Origin: Flavobacterium ammonificans
Lineage (GTDB): Bacteria; Bacteroidota; Bacteroidia; Flavobacteriales; Flavobacteriaceae
Direction: 5' to 3'
DNA length: 64,000 nucleotides
NCBI RefSeq assembly: GCF_020886115.1
Contig: NZ_AP025185.1
Coordinates: 1,116,001 to 1,180,000 of the forward strand
Shown here piece after piece: positions 7,986-14,044 of the stretch. Position 1 is the first letter of the stretch; every line of letters begins with the position of its first letter. The notes under the pieces were generated by a model. That model saw nothing but the letters and a program-made list of their open reading frames with translations, did not search any database and was not told where the DNA came from. The translations under genes were made by a program, and so were the position numbers.

Positions 7986-8417
7986 TTATGAATTATAAAT
8001 GGTGAATTATGGCTGAAAATATTATAAAAACCAAATCATTTGCTTTTGCTTTGCGAATTGTAAAATTGTATCAATTTTTAAGTTCAGAAAAAAAAGAATT
8101 TGTTTTGAGTAAGCAATTATTGCGAAGCGGAACTTCAATTGGAGCGTTGGTTAGAGAATCCGAACATGCTGAAAGTAAACAAGATTTTATTCATAAATTA
8201 GCTATTGCTCAAAAAGAAGCTAACGAAAGTGATTACTGGTTAGAATTATTATTTCAATCTGATTATTTAAATGAGTCTCAATTTCAATCATTAAATTCAG
8301 ATATTGTCGAAATAAATAAAATACTAGCTTCCATTATTATTTCAACAAAGAACAATTTAAAAAGATAATTATGATTGGTTTCGAAAATTTACAATTCACA
8401 ATTCATAATTTATAATT
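7984..8417. repeat. 25-bp inverted repeats framing the IVP-type ORF
   Basis: The 25 bases at 7984-8008 match the reverse complement of 8393-8417 at 22 of 25 positions. The left copy begins two bases before the end of rsgA and stops immediately before the ATG of the four-helix-bundle gene; the right copy ends three bases before the dtd ATG. The pair bounds an insert-like unit of about 434 bp between rsgA and dtd. The repeats are AT-rich (AATTATGAATT-like words), so part of the match could reflect composition. Confidence 0.7.
8009..8368 (+). CDS. Four-helix bundle protein (IVP/S23 family)
   Basis: A 119-residue, fully helical protein of the family first met as the ORF inside 23S rRNA intervening sequences. 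Typical features are the start (IIKTKSFAFALRIVKLYQFL), the core LRSGTSIGALVRESEHAESKQDF and KEANESDYWLELL. Such genes are scattered between housekeeping genes in Bacteroidota. Their function is not established; distant relatives include the accessory Avd proteins of diversity-generating retroelements. Here no reverse transcriptase or intervening sequence accompanies it. It is enclosed by imperfect 25-bp inverted repeats, suggesting it arrived as a small unit. Confidence 0.85.
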   Translation: MAENIIKTKSFAFALRIVKLYQFLSSEKKEFVLSKQLLRSGTSIGALVRESEHAESKQDFIHKLAIAQKEANESDYWLELLFQSDYLNESQFQSLNSDIVEINKILASIIISTKNNLKR

Positions 8418-8420
8418 TTT

Positions 8421-8873
8421 ATGAGAGTAGTTTTACAAAGAGTTTCTTCGGCATCAGTTTCCGTTTCTGAAAAAATAGTAGGAGAAATCCAAAAAGGATT
8501 GTTAGTCTTAGTAGGAATTGAAGATGCCGATACCCAAGAAGATATTGATTGGTTGGTTACCAAAATTACACAACTACGTATTTTTGGTGATGAAAATGAA
8601 GTAATGAATTTATCCGTAGAAGAGGTAAATGGAGATCTACTTGTACTAAGTCAGTTTACGCTCCATGCAGCTACCAAAAAAGGCAACCGTCCTTCGTATA
8701 TCAAAGCGGCTAGACCAGAAGTGGCAATTCCACTTTATGAAAAATTTGTAACTGCATTAGAACATAAATTAAGTAAAAAAGTACCAACAGGTATTTTTGG
8801 CGCAGATATGAAAGTAGCTTTACTGAATGATGGCCCTGTGACTATAATTATGGATAGTAAAAATAAGGAATAA
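8421..8873 (+). CDS. dtd: D-aminoacyl-tRNA deacylase
   Basis: The 150-residue DTD family enzyme hydrolyses D-aminoacyl-tRNAs (and Gly-tRNA-Ala) as a proofreading step in translation. The two family motifs are present: LSQFTLHA near residue 77 and NDGPVTIIMDS at the C-terminus, whose Gly-cisPro pair lines the pocket. Its stop overlaps the next start by one base (TAATG at 8871-8875), indicating translational coupling to the MazG-like gene. Confidence 0.95.
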   Translation: MRVVLQRVSSASVSVSEKIVGEIQKGLLVLVGIEDADTQEDIDWLVTKITQLRIFGDENEVMNLSVEEVNGDLLVLSQFTLHAATKKGNRPSYIKAARPEVAIPLYEKFVTALEHKLSKKVPTGIFGADMKVALLNDGPVTIIMDSKNKE

Positions 8874-9199
8874 TGGATTTAAAAAACGCACAACTAGACG
8901 TAGATACTTGGATTAAAGAACACGGAGTTCGCTACTTTAACGAATTGACCAATATGGCGCAATTGACAGAAGAAGTAGGTGAAGTCGCTCGAATTATTGC
9001 CCGTCGTTATGGGGAACAATCTGAGAAAGAATCGGATAAAAATAAAGATTTAGGTGAAGAACTGGCTGACGTGGTTTTTGTAGTCTTGTGTTTGGCCAAC
9101 CAAACCGGAATTGACTTACAAGCGGCTTTTGACAAGAAAATGGATTTGAAATCGGTTCGCGATAAAGACCGTCACAAGAATAATGAAAAATTGAAATAA
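8873..9199 (+). CDS. MazG-like nucleotide pyrophosphohydrolase
   Basis: A 108-residue single-domain all-alpha NTP pyrophosphohydrolase. The metal-binding pattern is EEVGEVARIIARRYGEQ followed by DLGEELADVVFVVLCLAN, i.e. the ExxE...ExxD layout. Members hydrolyse (d)NTPs to monophosphates, often for house-cleaning; the exact substrate is not evident. Full MazG has two such domains, so the gene is not named mazG. It is coupled to dtd by a one-base overlap and is followed by aroA after 33 bases. Confidence 0.88.
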   Translation: MDLKNAQLDVDTWIKEHGVRYFNELTNMAQLTEEVGEVARIIARRYGEQSEKESDKNKDLGEELADVVFVVLCLANQTGIDLQAAFDKKMDLKSVRDKDRHKNNEKLK

Positions 9200-9232
9200 T
9201 TTGCACCCAATTACTGAACAACACACAACAGA

Positions 9233-10459
9233 ATGAAATTACTACTACAATCTGCGCTATCTGAAATCAATGCTGCAATAAAAATTACGGGTTCCAAAAG
9301 CGAAACCAACCGTTTGTTGTTACTGAAAGCTTTGTTTTCCAATATTACTTTAGCCAATACTTCCAATTCAGATGATAGCGAAGTGATGGAAAAAGCATTG
9401 ATTGGATCAGATGCAATTGTAGATATTCATCACGCAGGAACAGCAATGCGTTTTCTTACCGCTTACTTTGCTGTAAATGAAGGTCGTGAAGTAGTGTTGA
9501 CAGGCTCTAGCCGAATGCAAGAGCGTCCGATTAAAATTTTGGTAGACGCCTTAGAACAATTAGGTGCTGTTATAACTTACGAAAAAGAAGTGGGTTATCC
9601 ACCTATCCGAATCAAAGGTCAAAAAATCACGGCTTCTAAAGTGAATTTAGCTGCCAATGTTAGTAGTCAATACATTTCGGCTTTACTGTTAGTAGCCCCA
9701 AAACTTGAAAATGGTTTAGAGTTGACTTTAGAAGGAGAAATTACTTCCATTCCTTATATTAAAATGACTTTGGCGTTACTCAATGATTTAAATATTCAAA
9801 CTAGTTTTGAAGGAAATGTCATTACCGTTGCGCCAAAACCAGCAGTCAAAACTAAAGAAATGACCGTGGAGTCCGATTGGAGCTCGGCTTCGTATTATTT
9901 TAGTATTGCCGCTTTAGCAGATGCTGCTTCCATCACCATTTCAAGTTATAAAGAAAATAGTTTACAAGGCGATTCGGATTTGGTAAACCTTTACAAAGCT
10001 ATGGGAGTGAAATCTCAATTTAACGGAAACCAATTGACTTTAAACAAACAAGCCAATTTCAATTACCAAGACGTTACTTTCGACTTGAACAATACACCTG
10101 ATATTGCGCAAACTATTGTCGTTACCTGTTTAGGTTTAGGAATTGGTTGTCATCTAACTGGTTTGCATACTTTAAAAATCAAAGAAACAGATCGTTTAGA
10201 AGCACTACGAATTGAACTTACTAAGTTGGGAGCCAATATTTCGGTAACCAATGATAGTTTGACTTTGGTTGCTACCAAAAAAATTAATCCAAATATTACT
10301 ATCGCTACGTATAATGATCACCGAATGGCAATGGCATTTGCGCCTTTGGCTTTGCGAGTGCCAATTTATATTGAAAATGCCGAAGTAGTCTCAAAATCCT
10401 ACCCTGATTTTTGGGAAGATTTGAAAAGTTTGGGCTTTGCAATAGAAGAAACCGCTTAA
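9233..10459 (+). CDS. aroA: 3-phosphoshikimate 1-carboxyvinyltransferase (EPSP synthase)
   Basis: The 408-residue enzyme joins PEP to shikimate-3-phosphate, the sixth step of the shikimate pathway. Seen are GSKSETNRLLLLKAL near the start, HAGTAMRFLTAYFA, SSRMQERPIKILVDALEQLGA, the late IKETDRLEALRIELTKLGA with its catalytic Glu/Asp region, and NDHRMAMAFAPLAL. It is slightly shorter than the usual 425-440 residues, with changes in the first loop typical of Bacteroidota forms. The gene lies 3 kb from the pheA operon but is not under the same attenuator. Confidence 0.94.
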   Translation: MKLLLQSALSEINAAIKITGSKSETNRLLLLKALFSNITLANTSNSDDSEVMEKALIGSDAIVDIHHAGTAMRFLTAYFAVNEGREVVLTGSSRMQERPIKILVDALEQLGAVITYEKEVGYPPIRIKGQKITASKVNLAANVSSQYISALLLVAPKLENGLELTLEGEITSIPYIKMTLALLNDLNIQTSFEGNVITVAPKPAVKTKEMTVESDWSSASYYFSIAALADAASITISSYKENSLQGDSDLVNLYKAMGVKSQFNGNQLTLNKQANFNYQDVTFDLNNTPDIAQTIVVTCLGLGIGCHLTGLHTLKIKETDRLEALRIELTKLGANISVTNDSLTLVATKKINPNITIATYNDHRMAMAFAPLALRVPIYIENAEVVSKSYPDFWEDLKSLGFAIEETA

Positions 10460-10525
10460 ATTAGATTATTGAATAGTCGAAATCCCTTTCTATCATTGGG
10501 TTGGTAAAAATAAACACCAAAACAC

Positions 10526-10557
10526 TTGACAACGCCTCTTTCGCAGTCGTATATTTG
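10526..10557 (+). promoter_or_regulatory. queA promoter
   Basis: TTG at 10526-10528 and an exact TATATTTG at 10550-10557 are separated by 21 bases. The expected start site is about 10564, the first base of the inverted repeat that follows. Confidence 0.75.
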
Positions 10558-10563
10558 CATTCC

Positions 10564-10600
10564 AAGTTTAAATGTTTATAGTGTATAAACATTTAAACTT
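10564..10600 (+). promoter_or_regulatory. Perfect 17-bp hairpin at the 5' end of the queA transcript
   Basis: AAGTTTAAATGTTTATA (10564-10580) and TATAAACATTTAAACTT (10584-10600) are perfectly complementary around a GTG loop. The first base coincides with the predicted transcription start, so the mRNA would begin with a stem. It ends 22 bases before the queA ATG. There is no T run directly after it that would make it a terminator. It could protect the 5' end or be a repressor site in DNA form. Confidence 0.7.
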
Positions 10601-10622
10601 TTAAACACATAAACTTTATTCA

Positions 10623-11672
10623 ATGAAATTATCACACTTTCAATTCAATTTACCAAAAGAACTTTTAGCTGAGTTTCCAGCAGAGAACAGAGACGAGTCT
10701 CGTTTAATGGTTATTGACCGTAAAAAACAAACGATAGAACACAAAATGTTCAAAGATGTTATCGATTATTTTGATGACGGAGATGTAATGATTTTGAATA
10801 ACACCAAAGTTTTTCCAGCACGTTTGTACGGAAACAAAGAAAAAACTGGAGCAAGAATTGAAGTATTTTTGTTACGTGAGTTGAATGCTGAACAACGCCT
10901 TTGGGACGTATTAGTTGATCCAGCTCGTAAAATCAGAATCGGAAATAAATTGTATTTTGGAGACGATGATTCATTAGTAGCTGAGGTTATTGATAACACA
11001 ACTTCTCGTGGTAGAACATTGCGTTTTCTTTACGATGGTTCGTATGAAGAATTCAGAAACAAATTAACTGAATTAGGAGAAACCCCAATCCCAAAATACA
11101 TCTCACGTGACGTAACTCCAGAAGATGCAGAACGTTACCAAACTATTTATGCCAAAGAAGAAGGTTCGGTTGCTGCGCCAACCGCAGGATTACATTTCTC
11201 TAAGCATTTACTTAAAAAATTAGAAATCAAAGGAGTTAATTTTGCCGAAGTAACACTTCACGTTGGTTTAGGAACTTTTAACCCAGTTGAGGTGGAAGAT
11301 TTATCGAAACACAAAATGGATTCAGAGGAGTTAAAAATTACTCAAGAAGCTTGTGATGTTGTTAACAATGCAAAGTTGAACAAGAAACGAGTTTGTGCAG
11401 TTGGAACTACTTCTATGAGAGCAATTGAAAGTGCTGTTTCTTCACAAAGAACATTAAATCCTTTTGACGGTTGGACTAATAAATTTATTTTTCCTCCTCA
11501 CGATTTCAGTATAGCCGATTGTATGATTACCAATTTCCATACACCCAAATCGACTTTATTAATGATGATTTCTGCTTTCTGTGGTCACGATTTAATGAAA
11601 CGTGCCTATGAAGAAGCAATCAAAGAAGAATACAAATTCTATTCGTATGGAGATGCTATGTTAATCTTATAG
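10623..11672 (+). CDS. queA: S-adenosylmethionine:tRNA ribosyltransferase-isomerase
   Basis: The 349-residue QueA transfers and isomerises the ribosyl part of SAM onto preQ1 in tRNA, giving epoxyqueuosine. Hallmarks are [16 protein letters not shown] near the start, [13 protein letters not shown], the conserved [30 protein letters not shown] and [21 protein letters not shown]. It has its own promoter with a 5' hairpin and a strong terminator behind it, so it is probably monocistronic. queE of the same pathway is encoded at 24504. Confidence 0.96.
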   Translation: MKLSHFQFNLPKELLAEFPAENRDESRLMVIDRKKQTIEHKMFKDVIDYFDDGDVMILNNTKVFPARLYGNKEKTGARIEVFLLRELNAEQRLWDVLVDPARKIRIGNKLYFGDDDSLVAEVIDNTTSRGRTLRFLYDGSYEEFRNKLTELGETPIPKYISRDVTPEDAERYQTIYAKEEGSVAAPTAGLHFSKHLLKKLEIKGVNFAEVTLHVGLGTFNPVEVEDLSKHKMDSEELKITQEACDVVNNAKLNKKRVCAVGTTSMRAIESAVSSQRTLNPFDGWTNKFIFPPHDFSIADCMITNFHTPKSTLLMMISAFCGHDLMKRAYEEAIKEEYKFYSYGDAMLIL

Positions 11673-11693
11673 CTAAATCATTTTAAATATTAT

Positions 11694-11725
11694 AAAATCT
11701 CGTCAGTCATGGCGAGATTTTTTTT
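11694..11725 (+). terminator. Intrinsic terminator of queA
   Basis: AAAATCTCG (11694-11702) pairs with CGAGATTTT (11713-11721), followed by further T's. Confidence 0.9.
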
Positions 11726-11853
11726 GGGGGCGTGACCCTTACCCTTCCTGGATCCAACACTTGGGTCGGGCTATACACTTCAAGTCCTCGTGCTGTTCCG
11801 CATTCGCTACACACCACTGTGGGCTTTTCGTTGCTATCCCTCACGCAAACCCA
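11726..11853. repeat. Structured dispersed repeat, family A, copy 1
   Basis: This GC-richer island stands out from the AT-rich intergenic DNA. Its ends are complementary: GCGTGA (11730-11735) and TCACGC (11841-11846), with G runs outside the left end and CCC outside the right. Inside the ends lie GGGTCGGGCTATA (left) and GCTATCCC (right). The same plan recurs at 29602-29716 and, shortened and reversed, at 36051-36100. Short open frames across it look accidental: they are Cys/His/Phe-rich and have no sensible start. Confidence 0.65.
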
Positions 11854-11858
11854 ATGCT

Positions 11859-11945
11859 TTATTTTATTCGTTTAATTTGTGTAATTCGTTTAATTCGTGT
11901 TTTAATTCTTCGTTCAAATTCGTGTCATTCGTGTTTTTTCATATT
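11859..11945. repeat. AATTCGTG-type word repeats upstream of kynU
   Basis: The stretch is built of near-copies of ATTCGTTTAATTTGTG and AATTCGTGT. The same word (GTGTAATTCGTGT) is seen upstream of the permease at about 28288-28302. No coding sense; no clear promoter consensus was found between it and the kynU ATG at 11980. Confidence 0.5.
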
Positions 11946-11979
11946 AGTTTGCTATTTTTACTTCATAAAATACGTATAA

Positions 11980-13257
11980 ATGAAATTCGAAAACAACCTA
12001 GCTTTTGCACAGCAACTAGATTCTCAAGATACATTAGGTCATTATCAGAATGAATTTTATTTCCCACAAGTTAATGGAAAGAAAGTGATTTACTTTACAG
12101 GAAACTCTTTGGGATTACAACCCAAAAGAGCCAAAACCTATGTAGATGAGGTAATGAACGATTGGGCAACGTTAGCTGTTGAAGGTCATTTTTATGCCAA
12201 AAAACCTTGGTGGGATTACCACGAACGTTTTGCAAATCCGTTGAGTAAAATAGTTGGAGCATTGCCTACTGAAGTTACTGTAATGAATACTTTAACAGTA
12301 AACCTTCATTTACTAATGGTTTCGTTTTATCAACCAACATCCAAACGATATAAAATTATTTGCGAAGAAAAAGCCTTCCCTTCAGATCAATATATGTTTC
12401 AAAGTCAAGTCCGTTTTCATGGGTATGAACCAGAAGATGCTATAGTAGAAATTAAGCGTAGAGAAGGAGAACATAATATTCGATTAGAAGATGTATTAGC
12501 AAAAATTCAAGAAGTGGGAGATGAGTTGGCTTTGGTCTTAATTGGCGGGGTCAATTATTATACCGGACAGGTTTTTGACTTGAAAACCATTACCGAGGCA
12601 GGACATAAAGCTGGGGCTTATGTCGGATGGGATTTAGCGCATGCCGCTGGAAATATCGAGTTGCAATTGCACGATTGGCAAGTAGATTTTGCTGCTTGGT
12701 GCAGTTATAAATATATGAATTCAGGGCCCGGAAATGCTTCAGGCTGTTTTATCCACGAGAAACACCACACTAATTCTGAATTGCCAAGATTAGCCGGTTG
12801 GTGGGGACATAATAAAGAACGCCGATTCAAAATGGAACCTAATTTTGACCCAGTTCAAGGCGCAGATGGTTGGCAAATTAGTAATTTACCTATTTTATCT
12901 TTAGCACCCTATTTGGCTTCGGTGGAACTTTTTGCCGAAATAGGTATGGCGACTTTAATTGCAAAAAGAAATACAATAACCTCCTATTTAGAGTTTGTAT
13001 TACACGAAATTGACCGAGAAGTAAAGGGTAATTTCGAAATTATTACACCTGCTAATCAACTGGAAAGAGGCTGTCAACTCTCGGTTTTTTTACATGGAGA
13101 AGGCCGAAGTCTATTTGATTATCTAATGAAAAATGGAGTAATTGTGGATTGGCGCGAACCGAATGTAATTCGATTTGCTCCAGTTCCTTTATACACCTCT
13201 TACGAAGATATTTATCGATTTGGGCAAATTTTGAAAACGGGAATATTGAATAAATAA
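11980..13257 (+). CDS. kynU: Kynureninase
   Basis: The 425-residue PLP enzyme cleaves L-kynurenine to anthranilate or 3-hydroxykynurenine to 3-hydroxyanthranilate with release of alanine. The PLP lysine is K244 in CSYKYMNSGPG; GWDLAHAAGN carries the Asp that binds the PLP ring nitrogen; YFTGNSLGLQPKR and LAGWWGHNKERRF are family signatures. kmo, the enzyme that makes 3-hydroxykynurenine, lies 3.2 kb downstream on the same strand. Tryptophan dioxygenase, arylformamidase and 3-hydroxyanthranilate dioxygenase are not in the window. Confidence 0.95.
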   Translation: MKFENNLAFAQQLDSQDTLGHYQNEFYFPQVNGKKVIYFTGNSLGLQPKRAKTYVDEVMNDWATLAVEGHFYAKKPWWDYHERFANPLSKIVGALPTEVTVMNTLTVNLHLLMVSFYQPTSKRYKIICEEKAFPSDQYMFQSQVRFHGYEPEDAIVEIKRREGEHNIRLEDVLAKIQEVGDELALVLIGGVNYYTGQVFDLKTITEAGHKAGAYVGWDLAHAAGNIELQLHDWQVDFAAWCSYKYMNSGPGNASGCFIHEKHHTNSELPRLAGWWGHNKERRFKMEPNFDPVQGADGWQISNLPILSLAPYLASVELFAEIGMATLIAKRNTITSYLEFVLHEIDREVKGNFEIITPANQLERGCQLSVFLHGEGRSLFDYLMKNGVIVDWREPNVIRFAPVPLYTSYEDIYRFGQILKTGILNK

Positions 13258-13265
13258 AAAATTGT

Positions 13266-13904
13266 TTATTTCAAAAAAGATTCTGTTGGTTGATTTTTTC
13301 TAGCATATTTTAAACGGTCTACTAATTTAGGTAAGCAATAACCATCTAAACCATTTACGGTTACAACATTTCCTTTGTCTAATTGTAACCAGCCGTCTTC
13401 ATGTTGTAATACTTCATCAAAAAATAATTCTTCAATAGAAGCAATAATGTGAATAGTATCATTTTCTTTAATGTGGTATTCATTGAGATATTTGCAATAC
13501 AATTGCACAGGACTACCTTTTACAAATGGTGTTGCAATACCTTCTTTGTATTCTGCTTCCAGATTCGTTTTATCAAACTCAGAAATACCTAAATCATAAT
13601 TAGCCGAACTATGATGGGCATCTTCAATCATATCAACAGTTACGTGATTAATTGTAAAGTAACCAGTTTCCTTGATGTTTTTGTACGTATCACGAGGAAC
13701 AGTAGTAGGTCTCATAATAAAACCAATTAAGGCTGGATCGCTTCCTAGGTGAGTCACGCTGCTAAAAATAGCGACGTTCGATCCGCCATTTACAGACTGT
13801 GTAGCAATCAAATTAGTTGATTTGTATCCCGTACACGAATTAATTAAATTCAAGCGAGGTACTTTGTCCATCTTTGTTATTTCTTCTTTCGAAATATTTT
13901 TCAT
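13266..13904 (-). CDS. Flavin reductase-like FMN-binding domain protein
   Basis: The product (212 residues from ATG 13904) belongs to the FMN-binding split-barrel flavin reductase group. Seen are SCTGYKSTNLIATQSVNGGSN near residue 30 and IGFIMRPTTVPRDTYKNIKETGYFTINHV, the usual FMN-binding surface with T/NI.xTG.F..N. The frame extends to a GTG at 13922, but the -7 promoter box overlaps that codon, so the internal ATG is the start. It converges on kynU with 8 bases between the stops. Substrate unknown. Confidence 0.82.
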   Translation of the reverse strand: MKNISKEEITKMDKVPRLNLINSCTGYKSTNLIATQSVNGGSNVAIFSSVTHLGSDPALIGFIMRPTTVPRDTYKNIKETGYFTINHVTVDMIEDAHHSSANYDLGISEFDKTNLEAEYKEGIATPFVKGSPVQLYCKYLNEYHIKENDTIHIIASIEELFFDEVLQHEDGWLQLDKGNVVTVNGLDGYCLPKLVDRLKYARKNQPTESFLK

Positions 13905-13921
13905 GCGGGCTGTATTTTGCA

Positions 13922-13929
13922 CAAAGATA
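13922..13929 (-). promoter_or_regulatory. -7 box for the flavin reductase-like gene
   Basis: Minus strand TATCTTTG, an exact TAnnTTTG, 18 bases before the ATG at 13904. Its position decides the start codon of this gene. Confidence 0.65.
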
Positions 13930-13980
13930 AATTTTGTTTAATTAAAATTACATTTTTGTTAAACAAAATTTAGTTAAATA
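13930..13980. promoter_or_regulatory. 12-bp inverted repeat between divergent promoters
   Basis: AATTTTGTTTAA (13930-13941) and TTAAACAAAATT (13969-13980) are perfect inverse copies separated by 27 bases. The left half abuts the -7 box of the flavin reductase-like gene; the right half lies upstream of the penicillin acylase promoter. The layout fits an operator shared by both genes, but no regulator gene is adjacent. Confidence 0.45.
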
Positions 13981-14016
13981 GGCACTTTGTTCAACAGTAT
14001 TTGTGAATTATTCTTT

Positions 14017-14024
14017 TATATTTG
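14017..14024 (+). promoter_or_regulatory. -7 box for the penicillin acylase gene
   Basis: TATATTTG, an exact match, 21 bases before ATG 14045. It lies downstream of the GTG at 14003, ruling that codon out as the start. A TTTG at 13986 is too distant for a normal -33. Confidence 0.6.
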
Positions 14025-14044
14025 TTATATTAATTGATATCAAT

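Noticed and set aside
8009..8368. Diversity-generating retroelement, because Avd proteins resemble the IVP family
   Set aside because: No reverse transcriptase, template repeat or variable repeat occurs nearby.
10460..10622. preQ1 riboswitch ahead of queA
   Set aside because: The only structure is a plain perfect palindrome; the C-rich loop and A-rich tail of preQ1 aptamers are not seen.
11761..12053. Two overlapping plus-strand open frames after queA
   Set aside because: They run through the family A repeat and the AATTCGTG words, and the second enters kynU in the wrong frame. Composition (Cys, His, Phe, Arg) and lack of a start context argue against coding.
14003..14044. Upstream GTG start for the penicillin acylase gene
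   Set aside because: The -7 box TATATTTG at 14017-14024 lies inside this stretch, so it cannot be translated from that promoter; ATG 14045 begins a normal signal sequence.
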